The notes under the pieces were generated by a model. The model saw nothing but the letters and a program-made list of their open reading frames with translations, made no database searches and was not told the origin of the DNA. A stretch of 64,000 nucleotides of DNA from assembly GCF_002127325.2 (NCBI RefSeq), contig NC_035435.2, positions 8,864,423 to 8,928,422 of the forward strand, in the 5' to 3' direction. The stretch comes from Helianthus annuus. Taxonomy: Eukaryota > Streptophyta > Magnoliopsida > Asterales > Asteraceae. Every line of letters starts with the position of its first letter. The first letter of the stretch is position 1. Below, piece after piece: positions 34,806 through 47,119 of this stretch. Made by a program: the position numbers and the translations under genes.

Positions 34806-37096
34806 TGTCACACCCATACCGATGGCGGAAACATCGGAATGAGACGAAAACGAGATTGCGAAAGACTTCATAACGACTAATTGTGGCAAGTATTTAAAGT
34901 AACGATTTTTCAATTCATGATAACGGGGAATACATTGTTTCAAAAGGAAAATACAACATTTAGAACATAACAATTTAAACCACAAAACATAAATTTAACT
35001 AAGTGCAGCTTTAGTCCTTCTTACTAGATTTCTTTTCAACGCATCAACATCAAACTCCTACAATATATATTAAAGTAACATGTCAACACAAAAGCATTAG
35101 TAAGCATACAATTTTAGTGTACTAGCATATATATAAAAGAGTTTTAATGAAATCCACATGGAAAAAACGTATACTAAGGCATAATATATCATGAACTAGC
35201 ATGTATCACATATGTGTCAACCCAAAGATTCCACTAGCGTAATCTTGTCGTCGCAATGACAAGACCGTTTGTATGATTACCTAACATAGACCCAACAAGG
35301 GCCATCTGCTACTTCTATAGCGCTATACATGTTAAGATAGGCTCGTAGGAAGTTAATGACAAAGTATAGTGCAAGAATGGCTTCTAGTATGAATGTATTC
35401 TTAAAGTATAAACGTATAAAGCATATATAATGGATTCGTTTGTATGTTTAAATAATTTGCATACGCGTGTTCTTGTACGTTTTAATACGAAATATATATT
35501 GCACCCAAAAGTGTGAAAACGAAAGAGGGTCATGTATACTCACAGTTTGCGAAGTAATTCCACTTAGTGAGTTTGACGGGTGTTGAGTATTTGGAACACC
35601 TAAGTTACCCTAAGAGGGAAACGAAGGTGTGTGAGTTGCGGTTTTTGTTTTTGTTTAACAAATCGGATTCGGAATTTAGGACGTATAACATAATTTAATG
35701 TAAAGTAAGGAGCCACGAATGTGGTCATGCAAGGAGGTAGGATGATGAACATCCATTTAACCTCATTATATGTTTCATCAAAGCACAAAACCATCAACTT
35801 TGTTGATGATTTCGGTTAGTCGTGAATATGAAAATAATAAGAACTTAAACCTACTAAACCTACAAACAACTAAGTAATCTAGCTAGATGCGTGCATCCCA
35901 AACATGGAAAGTGTTTGGGGACGTGATGTAGCCTTGTCCCTTTGATTGGAATTGTTTGAGATCTAGTGGTATGAAGATACTAAATCGACAAGTGAGGTAG
36001 TCGAATAAGTTGGAGAGCCAAGGCTTCCATGTTCACACATTCACCAAAACACAAGTCTCACCATATGGAAGATGATAAGCTTGGATGATCTCAACACTTG
36101 TAGGTTTCTTAGAACCTTATCAAAACAAAAAGTTTAGAAGGTGTTTGAACCTCTAAATTCATAGCAATCAACCATACCTAATCTCCATAACCATAGGTTT
36201 GGTTAGAAGCAAGGTAGGTGCGAGATTGTACAAGTTAAACATGTTTATAGAATTATTTTCAGTAAAAGTTTCTTCAAAACAGAAAGTTGGTCCTCAAAAT
36301 GGTGATGTTCCACCTTAGTTTACCATAGTAAACTTGTGGAAACACTCCTAGAGGTGTCCCAAACAATTGTGAAGCAAGCATTCATGAAGAAGAGAAAGAA
36401 AGCTGAGTTTGAAGCTCACTTTTAAAGTTTGCAAGAATCTATCCTAAACTTGATATTTTAGTATCTTGAGAGTGTTTTAAGTGAGTTTAGAGTGTGGGAA
36501 AAGTGAAATGAAGGTGTAGGAGGCTTGGTTTTATAATAATGAAATAGGGTTTGTATTTTAATGGAGTTATAAGGTGATTGGGTAAGAATGGAGGTGTGAA
36601 AATTGGCCAACCCACAAGCTGAAAACAACTTTCTGCGGATCGATGACCCTCGCGTCACGCGGGCTTCAAAGGCTTGCCCAACGCGCGATGTGGCGTGTTC
36701 ATGATTCATCTGTATGTTTGTTTTGTTGAACTTAGGCCCCTGAACTTTGATATGTTTATCATTTTATGCTAAAGTTTATGTTTTAACGTATTTTCAAGTA
36801 TGTAACGCATATGTATGTGTGGATTACGTATCGTGTATGTGTGAGTGATTGTATGTATGCATAATAAATTTCGGTTTCATGTATAAACATGTATTAAAGG
36901 ATTGTATAACACAAGTGTTTTGGTCAAAAATCACTAAAGCAATTAAGTGATCAAATTAGTAAAGTGAGGTAGTGTGCTAAAAACGTGTGTTGAAAATATG
37001 CTAGTTAAGTTGTTTGCAAAAACAGGTTCAGGATATAGCTTAGGTTATTGAGCTATATCTATGATCAAACGATGAGCAAAAATGTAAAGGGTGACA
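34806..37096. mobile_element. Second long LTR (TGTCACACCC start), about 2.29 kb
   Basis: Begins TGTCACACCCATACCG and ends GGGTGACA, so TGTCAC/GTGACA are inverted ends. Size and opening match the Gypsy/Tekay-like solo LTR at 356-2636, though the body differs. Flanks CCTAT and CAAGA do not match, so either the element recombined or my limits are off. No internal domain adjoins it. Confidence 0.6.
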
Positions 37097-37705
37097 CAAG
37101 ATGTACGAGGAAAGCCCTTGATCAATCTAGATCGCCGGCATAAAACCTCGGGAGCTGACAATCGCAGTTGCCTTGTTTTTCTTATTGCTTCAAATATCAG
37201 GATACAGTGCAGTGCAGGATATGATGCGGATCAACTAAGTGTTACAATGCAATGCAATTCGAGTACAAGTGTTAGTGCGTTGTGAGTGTTTGCAAGTAAA
37301 GAGAAAGAGTGTGTGAAAGATTGTGTCCCTAATCTGATCCGATCAATCCCATTTTATAGTAAAAAGAAAGCAACTAACTATCCTACTATTCCGGGATCCG
37401 GCGAATATTCCATATATGGACGTTGTAGTCCACGTCTTCCGGCTTCAACGTTCGTAATATAACTGATTTGCTCGAGTCTTGAGGAGAAGAAGTCCACCTG
37501 ACCGTTAGAGACTGGTTTCAACAATCTGCACGTGAGTTAATTATTAACTACCAGGATATCGTATCAGGATGATACCAATATCCTGATCCAGCATCCTGGC
37601 CACAATAAAACAAACAAAGTCAGAATATCAGTCAGGATATACGAGCAGAAAATCACCCATAACAATTGTCCCCAAAATATATCTGTTGGTATACCTATTC
37701 CAACA
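37097..37705 (-). mobile_element. Copia-like LTR on the minus strand
   Basis: On the minus strand it opens TGTTGGAATAGGTATACC. It has a CTATAAAATGGGA TATA region at about 37350, then a leader rich in CACTCTTTC. The far end near 37097-37110 was not fixed. No primer site or coding found, so it may be a solo or truncated LTR. Confidence 0.45.
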
Positions 37706-37715
37706 GATATATTTT
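37674..37715. repeat. 16-bp perfect inverted repeat, 10-base loop
   Basis: AAAATATATCTGTTGG at 37674-37689 pairs with CCAACAGATATATTTT at 37700-37715. It straddles the minus-strand LTR start. Confidence 0.85.
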
Positions 37716-37769
37716 AAATCCCTCTAAGCGAGGTTATTAAATTAAAACGACGGTCGAGATAGCACTATG

Positions 37770-38246
37770 TGTTGGCGCATCCATCTATCGCCTACGTCTT
37801 GTATCGAGTCTTGTATAGAGATAGCTAGTTTAGGGCTCGGGAATCAAGAATGTTGTATTTAAAGGTGATTCCGGTTGAAATGACAAGATGTCATTTCAAG
37901 CGAAACCCCTTAGTTACCTGATTCCGCTCGAGAGTGTATAAGCTATGATTTCGCTTGAACTGATTTATAGTGATTCCACTTGAACCGAATGTGTAGTGTT
38001 CAAGCGGAATATGAAGGCCTATATATAGGCTGCTTGGAGCGAAATCAGTTAGTTGGTGTGATTGTCTTCCGGTGAGCCACGAAGTGCTGCCGAAGTGTTG
38101 TCAAGCTTGTAAAAGGATTGTATATCAATAAAAACAACAGATTAAAGTGAATACAACTGGAATAACGCTAATTCATTAGTTTCTGCCTCTTGAATTGGTG
38201 AAAAACTCTTCTGATCGACTCGTTCGGGTCCCAAAACGATCCTACA
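37770..38246 (+). mobile_element. 5' LTR of an LTR element
   Basis: Begins TGTTGGCGCATCC, has CCTATATATAGGC at about 38018 (TATA), an AATAAAAAC string near 38128, and ends CCTACA. A primer-binding site follows two bases later. No matching 3' LTR appears in the window. Confidence 0.7.
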
Positions 38247-38248
38247 AG

Positions 38249-38260
38249 TGGTATCAGAGC
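38249..38260 (+). promoter_or_regulatory. Primer-binding site for initiator Met tRNA
   Basis: TGGTATCAGAGC, immediately after the LTR, identical to the one at 9320. Confidence 0.85.
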
Positions 38261-38826
38261 CAGGTTGAAGAGTTCTTGCCATTTCAGCTGTGTTTTTCTG
38301 ATTTTCTACTACTTGCACTTGTGCAAACCAGAGGTATTGCGCATAAACCATTTGCACAAGTGCAAGTAGTAGTCGCTAGTCATATGCAACTACTACTTGC
38401 ACTTGTGCAAACAGTTGCACTTGTGCAAACCAGAGGTATCAGACCAGAGGTATTGCGCATAAACCATTTGCACAAGTGCAAGTAGTAGTCGCTAGTCTTA
38501 TGCAACTACTACTTGCACTTGTGCAAACAGTTGCACATACCTTTGTACAACTCACTAACTCACTACAAGCAAGACCAGAGGTATTGCACATAAACCATTT
38601 GCACAAGTGCAAGTAGTAGTCGCTAGTCTTATGTAACTACTACTTGCACTTGTGTAAACAATTGCACATACCTTTGTACAACTCACTACAAGCAAGACTA
38701 GAGGTATTGCACATAAACCATTTGCACAAGTGCAAGTAGTAGTGGCTAGTCTTATGCAACTACTACTTGCACTTGTGCAAACAGTTGCACATACCTTTGT
38801 ACAACTCACTACAAGCAAGAAAAGAG

Positions 38827-39509
38827 GTCATCGCGCTTGCGCTTGGTTGAAAAGCCAGTGGCGTGAAGCTACCGTGCGCTGGATTATGACTGAACGCCTA
38901 TAAGTCAGAATCTGCGCTAGAAGCGACGCGTGTGCCCGTCGCCTGTTTGCCGACCAACAGTAGGGGCCTTGTCCCCCAAAGGCACGTGTCGTAGGCAAAG
39001 CTCGCGTGGCGGACGAGTCGCGCGGGCCGGCTTGAAGTACAATTCCCATAAAGCGACGGGTAGAATCCTTTGAAGACGACTTAAATACGTGACGGGGTAT
39101 TGTAAGTGGCAGAGTGGCCTTGCTGCCACGATCCACTGAGATTCAGCCCTGCGTCGCTCAGATTCGTCCCTCCCCACCCAAGACCCCAACCCAAAAAAGT
39201 TCCTAAGTGTTTCTTCCAAGAGGCTGTGCTAGCACACTTGTGAAAATATCACAAGTGTTGAATAATTCAACAGGTGTTGGAAAATTTCACAAGTGTTCGA
39301 AATTTTACAAGTGTTGGCTAGAACCACTTTCACAAGGGTATGGCAGATTATGATCCATTGAAAAACGTAATGTCTGTTCCTGACACTTTGCCTTTTACTC
39401 AGAATGTACATATAGGGGGCTAGTGGATATCCATAAACCCGGGGTCCCCGCAAGTGTGGCTAGCAAAAATGCAAAAAAGAGGCTAGATATGTAAACTGAC
39501 CACGATGCC
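38827..39509. repeat. GC-richer spacer, copy 1 of the higher-order repeat
   Basis: About 99% identical to 40648-41329 by eye, with a handful of substitutions. It contains CGCGTGTGCCCGTCGCCTG and a run of CACAAGTGTT motifs (39236-39315). A minus-strand frame of about 100 codons is kept in both copies but resembles nothing known to me. Confidence 0.85.
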
Positions 39510-40647
39510 TTTGTACAACTCACTACAAGCACAAACACAATATACCGTTGTATATTGCACATAAACCTTTTGCACAAGTGCAAGTAGTAGTCGCTAATCT
39601 TATGCAACGACTACTTGCACTTGTGCAAACTGTTGCACATACCTTTGTACAACTCACTACAAGCAACACCAGAGGTATTGCACATAAACCATTTGCACAA
39701 GTGCAAGTAGAGTCGCTAGGCTTATGCAACTACTACTTGCACTTGTGCAAACAGTTGCACATACAACTCACTACAAGCAAGACCAGAGGTATTGCACTTA
39801 AACCATTTGCACAAGTGCAAGTAGTAGTCGCTAATCTTATGCAACTACTACTTGCACTTGTGCAAACAGTTGCACATACCTTTGTACAACTCACTACAAG
39901 CAAGACCAGAGGTTTTGCACATAAACCATTTGCACAAGTGCAAACAGTAGTCGCTAGTCTTATGCAACTACTACTTGCACTTGTGCAAACAGTTGCACAT
40001 ACCTTTGTACAACTCACTACAAGCAAGACCAGAGGTATTGCACATAAACCATTTGCACAAGTGCAAGTAATAGTCGCTAGTCTTATGCAACTACTACTTG
40101 CACTTGTGCAAACAGTTGCACATACCTTTGTACAACTCACTACATGCAAGAACAGAGAGAAGTATTGCACATAAACCATTTGCACAAGTGCAATTAGTAT
40201 CAACTACTACTTGCACCTGTGCAAACAGTTGCACATACCTTTGTACAACTCACTACAAGCAAGACCAGAGGTATTGCACATAAACCATTTGCACATGTGC
40301 AATTAGTAGTCGCTAGTCTTATGCAACTACTACTTGCACTTGTGCAAACAGTTGCACATACCTTTGTACAACTCACTAACTCACTACAAGCAAGACCAGA
40401 GGTATTGCACATAAACCATTTGCACAAGTGCAAGTAGTAGTCGCTAGTCTTATGCAACTACTACTTGCACTTGTGCAAACAGTTGCAGATACCTTTGTAC
40501 AACTCACTAGAAGCAAGACCAGAGGTATTGCACATAAACCATTTGCACAAGTGCAAGTAGTAGTCGCTAGTCTTATGCAACAACTACTTGCACTTGTGCA
40601 AACAGTTGCACATACCTTTGTACAACTCACTACAAGCAAGAAAAGAG

Positions 40648-41329
40648 GTCATCGCGCTTGCGCTTGGTTGAAAAGCCAGTGGCGTGAAGCTACCGTGCGC
40701 TGGATTATGACTGAACGCCTATAAGTCAGAATCTGCGCTAGAAGCGACGCGTGTGCCCGTCGCCTGTTTGCCGACCAACAGTAGGGGCCTTGGCCCCCAA
40801 AGGCACGTGTCGTAGGCAAAGCTCGCGTGGCTGACGAGTCGCGCGGGCCGGCTTGAAGTACAATTCCCATAAAGCGACGGGTAGAATCCTTTGAAGACGA
40901 CTTAAATACGTGACGGGGTATTGTAAGTGGCAGAGTGGCCTTGCTGCCACGATCCACTGAGATTCAGCCCTTCGTCGCTCAGATTCGTCCCTCCCCACCC
41001 AAGACCCCAACCCAAAAAAGTTCCTAAGTGTTTCTTCCAAGAGGCTGTGCTAGCACACTTGTGAAAATATCACAAGTGTTGAATAATTCAACAGGTGTTG
41101 GAAAATTTCACAAGTGTTCGAAATTTTACAAGTGTTGGCTAGAATCGCTTTCACAAGGGTATGGCAGATTATGATCCATTGAAAAACGTAATGTCTGTTC
41201 CCGACACTTTGCCTTTTACTCAGAATGTATATATAGGGGGCTAGTGGATATGCATAAACCCGGGGTCCCCGCAAGTGTGGCTAGCAAAAATGCAAAAAGA
41301 GGCTAGATGTGTAAACTAACCACGATGCC
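40648..41329. repeat. GC-richer spacer, copy 2 of the higher-order repeat
   Basis: Second copy, offset by 1,821 bases from the first. The near-identity indicates a recent duplication. Confidence 0.85.
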
Positions 41330-43153
41330 TTTGTACAACTCACTACAAGCACAAACACAAAATACCGTTGCATATTGCACATAAACCATTTGCACAAGTG
41401 CAAGTAGTAGTCGCTAATCTTATGCAACTACTACTTGCACTTGTGCAAACAGTTGCACATACCTTTGTACAACTCAATACAAGCAACACCAGAGGTATTG
41501 CACGTAAACCATTTGCACAAGTGCAGTAGTAGTCGCTAGTCTTATGCAACTACTACTTGCACTTGTGCAAACAGTTACACATACAACTCACTATAAGCAA
41601 GACCAGAGGTATTGCACTTAAACCATTTGCACAAGTGCAAGTAGTAGTCGCTAATCTTATGCAACTACTACTTGCACTTGTGCAAACATTTGCACATACC
41701 TTTGTACAACTCACTACCAGCAAGACCAGAGGTATTGCACATAAACCATTTGCACAAGTGCAAACAGTAGTCGCTAGTCTTATGCAACTACTACTTGCAC
41801 TTGTGCAAACAGTTGCACATACCTTTGTACAACTCACTACAAGCAAGACCAGAGGTATTGCACATAAACCATCTGCACAAGTGCAAGTAGTAGTCGCTAG
41901 TCTTATGCAACTACTACTTGCACTTGTGCAAACAGTTGCACATACCTTTGTACAACTCACTAACTCACTACAAGCAAGACCAGAGGTATTGCACATAAAC
42001 CATTTGCACAAGTGCAAGTAGTAGTCGCTAGTCTTATGTAACTACTACTTGCACTTGTGCAAACAATTGCACATACCTTTGTACAACTCACTACAAGCAA
42101 GACTAGAGGTATTGCACATAAACCATTTGCACAATTGCAAGTAGTAGTCGCTAGTCTTATGCAACTACTACTTGCACTTGTGCAAACAGTTGCACATACC
42201 TTTGTACAACTCACTACAAGCAAGACCAGAGGTATTGCACATAAACCATTTGCACAAGTGCAAACAGTAGTCGCTAGTCTTATGCAACTACTACTTGCAC
42301 TTGTGCAAACAGTTGCACATACCTTTGTACAACTCACTACAAGCAAGACCAGAGGTATTGCACATAAATCATTTGCACAAGTGCAAACAATAGTCGCTAG
42401 TCTTATGCAACTACTACTTGCACTTGTACAAACAGTTGCACATACCTTTGTACAACTTACTACAAGCAAGACCAGAGGTATTGCACATAAACCATTTGCA
42501 CAAGTGCAAGTAGTAGTCGCTAGTCTTATGCAACTACTACTTGCACTTGTGCAAACAGTTGCACATACCTTTGTACAACTCACTACAAGCAAGAACAGAG
42601 AGAAGTATTGCACATAAACCATTTGCACAAGTGCAAGTAGTATCAACTACTACTTGCACTTGTGCAAACAGTTGCACATACTTTTGTACAACTCACTACA
42701 AGCAAGACTAGAGGTATTGCACATAAACCATTTGCACAAGTGCAATCAGTAGTCACTAGTCTTATGCAACTACTACTTGCACTTGTGCAAACAGTTGCAC
42801 ATACCTTTGTACAACTCACTAACTCACTACAAGCAAGACCAGAGGTATTGCACATAAGCCATTTGCACAAGTGCAAGTAGTAGTCGTTAGTCTTATGAAA
42901 CTACTACTTGCACTTGTGCAAACAGTTGCACATACCTTTGTATAACTCACTACAAGCAAGACCAGAGGTATTGCAAATAAACCATTTGCACAAGTGCAAG
43001 TAGTAGTCGCTTGTCTTATGCAACTACTACTTGCACTTGTGCAAACAGTTGCACATACCTTTGTACAACTCAGTACATTGACTTTATTTTATTAACTATT
43101 TTTATGATTATTCTGACTTTATATTATATTATATACTATCTTTATATGTTTTT

Positions 43154-44420
43154 TTGGAAAGAATTCCCGAAATAAAAAAGGTTTTCTTCGGGGTGGGCTT
43201 ATCTTCCGAGGTGGGCTTATCTGACGAGTCACAGTTCTTTGGGGTGGGCTTATCTGCCGAGGTGGGCTTACCTGACGAGTCACAGAAAAACATCCCTCTT
43301 CATGATTACTATAGCCTACTTATGGTAGCACCAGGCCAACGAACGAATAACAAGTTTGATTTGAAGAAAGCCTTGGAGGATATCCAGCACAACATGACGG
43401 ATCAGGTATGTTTTTACAAATCCCCATTTTCAACACTGTTACCTCCAATACCGTTTCCAACTTTAGGTAGTTTAAGCCTTTAACTGATATTTGGGTAATA
43501 TTTCAGAGTATAGTCTTGAGACCATACAAGAAATACCCGGCATATAAGGCTCAAAGAATATTTTTTTCGCGGACTGTTTTGATCAACTTCGACAAGTTAC
43601 AGTATCATGAGCCGGAGAAGGGCCCGGACAACTGTCAATTACAAATCTAGAAGAAGTGGGTGAGCAGGAACCTCTGAAGAGGAAGATGGCTAGGGGAACG
43701 GCGCAGAGAAATTACTGCGAGAAATACGCAAAGTACATAAAAATGTGGAATGAAGAAAGACATCTAGAAACCAAATGTATTAAGGACACCTCTTCTTGTT
43801 TTGCACTTCCACTTTGTCCCGCCAAAAGTATCCAAAACAGTCCACAAACAGCCACTCCTTCCGTCCAAAGAGAAAACGAGACAGCCACTCCTTCCTTCCA
43901 AACAGCCACTCCTTCCGTCCAAAGAGTATTCTCACTAATTTACTCTTACCTTCTCTTTTTTTTCCAAAATGTTCTGAGGACAACTAAATATTTTCATGTA
44001 GGACCATGAAGGAACAGAAGAATTTGATGATGAGCATTTCGTTCATTCCCCCATCACTAGACTTGATTATGATGATGATGAGCCTGGATCAAAAATTGAG
44101 ACATCAGAAAAAGTATTATCACTAATTTACTCTTACCTTCTCTTTTTTTTTTTTTTTTCATAATAGAACAACTAAATATTTTCATGTAGGATCATGAAGG
44201 AACAAAAGAAACAGAAGTATTAGGTGATGATGAGCCTTTGATTGCATACACTACAAAATTGAATAAAAGGAAGAATAGGCGAGATGCCTGTTTATCAACC
44301 GGAGAAAGAATAACCCAAAACTTATCAAGGAGTCGTCGACTCCCCAAAAAAAACAGAGGTACAGTCCGTCGGGGAAAAAGAAGTCAAAGAAACAGAAAAA
44401 TCATGAAGATTGAACATTGA
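43154..44420 (+). pseudogene. Degenerate multi-exon gene of unknown family
   Basis: Exon-like blocks: 43154-43405 (ends CAG|GTATGT), 43507 to about 43650 (after TTTCAG), about 43651-43925, 44002-44112 and 44190-44420 (stop). The joins at 43405, 43925 and 44112 are all phase 0. An in-frame TAG at 43648 and a frame change between blocks two and three break the gene. The first block has a duplicated EVGL.DESQ.FGVGLS motif. The last two blocks both begin D-H-E-G-T and are preceded by near-identical introns (43926-44001, 44113-44189), so one exon-intron pair was duplicated. Acidic and basic low-complexity tails suggest a nuclear protein. I do not recognise the family; a transposon-derived gene is possible. 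Confidence 0.45.
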
Positions 44421-45319
44421 TCAAGGGTTACTCAAGGCTGTGTAAACTGATAACTACTTTGATGTGTGTTTTTAAACTGATAACTACTTTGATGTGAACA
44501 TTGCATAACATTCACCATTTTGACGTTGATATCGTATGCACCCTAACTAGCGGTAGCGAATGCGTTTATAGTATATTGCACTTCTATAAGAGACTATGTG
44601 TATGTGTGTCTTTTTTAATGGCAACACTAATAACGAGGGTATTAGGCTATTGTGTTCTATTAGTAGACTAATAACCCGGTATTACCTTCTATCTTGATGA
44701 AATATTAGTAGACTAATAACCGAACCAAACCGTTGCTAAAACCGAAAAACTGGAACCAAACGGTTTTCAATAATTTACCCATCTTGACCCAAACCCACTC
44801 TAACCCAGACCCATATTGACCCATGACCCAAACCCACACAACCTGCCCAATTTGCCAGGCCTATTCAAATTTTTGACTTTTCATTTTCAAACCAAACGTT
44901 TTTAAACCCACACAACTCCACTCTCTATTATATCACACTAGTTTGTGTGAACACTAATACCCCGCATATTAGTCAATTTTAGCCGATATATATGTCTGTT
45001 ACTAGACTTGTTTTTTTAAATACTCTCTGTAAAAAAAATAAATTGTTTGTGTGAGCACTAATACCCCGAGTATTAGTACCGTTTAGCCGGTTCTATGAGG
45101 AAGAACCTCTTTTTATTTCTGATTTTTGAAAATTTTCACTTTGGCCCCTGTAGTTTCAGTTTTTACAAAAACACAAAAACAGTCCCTGAGGTTTCGAAAA
45201 TGACACAAACTGTCCCTGTATTACTCAGAAAAATAATCATGAAGTGCTAAGAATTAACTTAAGAGGTGTTGGTCTTGCATGTCCTTTCGTGAAACACAAC
45301 CAAATTATTAGGATACAGA
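44421..45319. other. Repeat-rich spacer
   Basis: Holds ACTAATACCCCG(C/A)(A/G)TATTAGT repeats (44949, 45055), an AACCCAAACCCAC-rich stretch (44780-44840) and a TE-like 'gtccctgaggtttcg' segment (45180). No gene. Confidence 0.4.
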
Positions 45320-45380
45320 TCTATCTACTATAATAAAAGAAAACCAAGTTTGAGACACATGTCACTCAAGGAGGGATCCT
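45320..45380 (+). mobile_element. Helitron 5' terminus
   Basis: TCTATCTACTATAATAAAAG followed by AAACCAAGTTTGAGACACAT resembles the 5' ends at 47120 and (reversed) 51148, preceded by A. No matching CTAG hairpin end was found for this copy. Confidence 0.45.
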
Positions 45381-45512
45381 TTGATTAAATGGGTAGTAGA
45401 TGCAGGTATAACTCCTGACCCATGAACAAACTTCTAGATCCTATATAATCTCTTATAACCGGTATCCACGCCCTTTTTCCCATCATATCCTCTTTCCCTT
45501 CTCATCTTCTAT

Positions 45513-45701
45513 GGGGGTGTTTGGGATTCCTTCTAAAAAACAACTTATTAACTTATATAAGTTATAAGTTACAATTTCTAACTTCTCAAAAACAACTTCT
45601 CCACACACAAAAATAACTTAAATAAGTTAAAACAAATACTCTAAAAACAACTTATCAATAAGTTATAAGTTGCTCCAAAATAAGCTAACCCAAACACCCA
45701 C
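45513..45701. mobile_element. MITE, 189 bp, GGGGGTGTTTGGG ends
   Basis: Left GGGGGTGTTTGGGATT and right (reversed) GTGGGTGTTTGGGTTA. TAT sits at both flanks (3-bp duplication, PIF/Harbinger-like). The interior repeats AACTTATAAGTT motifs. Confidence 0.6.
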
Positions 45702-46164
45702 TATATCATCTTCTATGTAGAAACCCTAATTTTAAAATCCTCAATCGTATCATCCCTTTTTATCTGATTCTTTCTCCAAGTCATTTGGTTCCTGATCGTT
45801 CTAATACAAGGTAAGATTATCCGGACTTCATCTTATTCATTCTGTTCTTAGATTGAATCAATGGTTTTTGCGTTTTTCTTTAAGATTACTCATATAAATT
45901 GTCTTTTATTGTGATATTCTTATGCTTTGATTTTTTTTTCATTCTTGGTTGTTGAACAAAAGGTTGGGGTTCTGTATTATTTTATTTGATATTTGTTTTA
46001 TTACCCTTACATATTAGTCTGTATTTAATATTTATTTAATGAATGCAAATTCCATGTTACCATGTCTTTTAGCTGCTTGATTTTTTGGTTGTTGATAAAT
46101 AAAATTTAGGAATGAAAAAACTCCGTTGGGGTATCCGTTGTGAACTAGCTAATAGGAATTTATC

Positions 46165-46537
46165 TTTTTTTTTTATCATAAAAAGACAATATCATTCCAC
46201 ACAAAAAATGGCAATTACAAAGCAATGGCAGGTAGTCGGGCAACAAGTTGCGCCGCCACCCCCTTTTGAATAGAAAAACCAATTCTACTAAATACAAAGT
46301 TTGAAACCTTTGGCGACGAAGAATTACTATTAACGACTTTTTGAACCCGATTCAAAAGTCGCACAGCGTTAGGAGCGAGACCACCAAAAGTATCAAACGC
46401 AAACGGGACAAACACATGTTGATTCTCCATGCAGGATTTCTCATGTTTTGCCACTTTGCTCGTCTCTGCCTTGAGTACCGCTTGCCCTATGACAAAGCCC
46501 TTGTCCTTGAGCCCGACAAGGGGGGAGACTCCAGTTA
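46165..46537 (-). pseudogene. 3' remnant of a LINE-like retroelement protein with A-tail
   Basis: A minus-strand frame runs from the left edge of the neighbouring repeat (about 46537) to a TAA at 46215. It includes GLKDKGFVIGQAVLKAETSK, ENQHVFVPFAFDTFGGLAP and GVAAQLVARLP. I associate this arrangement with the C-terminal part of a reverse-transcriptase protein common in plant genomes. After the stop the minus strand reads TTTTTATGAT then a run of ten A (46174-46165), as at a LINE 3' end. It is 5'-truncated. No target duplication recognised. Family name is from memory and tentative. Confidence 0.45.
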
Positions 46538-46552
46538 AATCTATAATACTTT

Positions 46553-46918
46553 AAAACCCCGTGTATTACACAGGTTGAATAAATACATTTTATATACTAA
46601 ATAATAAAACAATATATCTTTAAAAACCTCCTTTATTGCACGGGTTGAATAAATATAATTTTATATATTAAATAATAAAAAGTTATATCTATAAGAACCA
46701 TATTGTACGGATTGAATAAATGTAATTTTATATATCAAATAATAAAAAAAGTTATATCTTTAAAACCACATGTATTACATTGGTTGAATTAATGTAATAT
46801 TGTTTACCAAATAATAAAAAAGTTATATCTTTAAAACCCTCGTGTATTACACGGCTTGAATAAAGATGATTTTATATACCAAAAAATAAGAAAATTATAT
46901 TTAAAAAAAAAACTAATG
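46553..46918. repeat. 70-75-bp tandem repeats, Helitron 3' type (copy 1)
   Basis: About five units built on CCCGTGTATTACACGGGTTG, AATAAATATAATTTTATATA and AAATAATAAAAAGTTATATC. Each unit carries a short GTGTATTACAC palindrome. Confidence 0.8.
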
Positions 46919-47119
46919 AGTATACTCGGTACACCATAAATATGGTGATTGTGGAGATAATTATTGAAAAGAAAATAGAGTGGTCAAACATGTTATTCAA
47001 AAAGCAAATAAGCAGCCATAATTATATATAAAAAGCCCGTAATAAATATAATTTTATATATAAAGTAATAGTGAAATTATATACGATTTGTTTAAAATTA
47101 TGTAATAAAATAGATATAA

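Larger units (their letters stand above)
38320..43077. repeat. 123-bp hairpin minisatellite array with higher-order repeat
   Basis: By eye there are about 27 units: four at 38320-38826, nine at 39510-40645 and fourteen at 41330-43077. Spacing between matched positions is 123 bases, or 131 where an AACTCACT octamer is doubled. Each unit contains TTTGCACAAGTGCAAGTAGT, a 17-base loop (TCGCTAGTCTTATGCAA) and the perfect complement, plus GTTGCACATACCTTTGTACA. Since 123 is a multiple of three, frames stay open across several units on both strands with a 41-residue period. Two 690-bp unique spacers (38827-39509, 40648-41329) interrupt it, making an 1,821-bp higher-order unit. It follows directly on the primer-binding site of the LTR at 37770. 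It is not counted as protein-coding. Confidence 0.9.

Noticed and set aside
39548..42646. Long frames of about 150-228 codons on both strands in the 123-bp array
   Set aside because: They mirror each other across strands and follow the repeat period. No start context, domain or codon bias. Treated as repeat artefacts.
38320..43077. CRISPR-like array
   Set aside because: Units are contiguous repeats without unique spacers of regular size, and the context is plant nuclear DNA.
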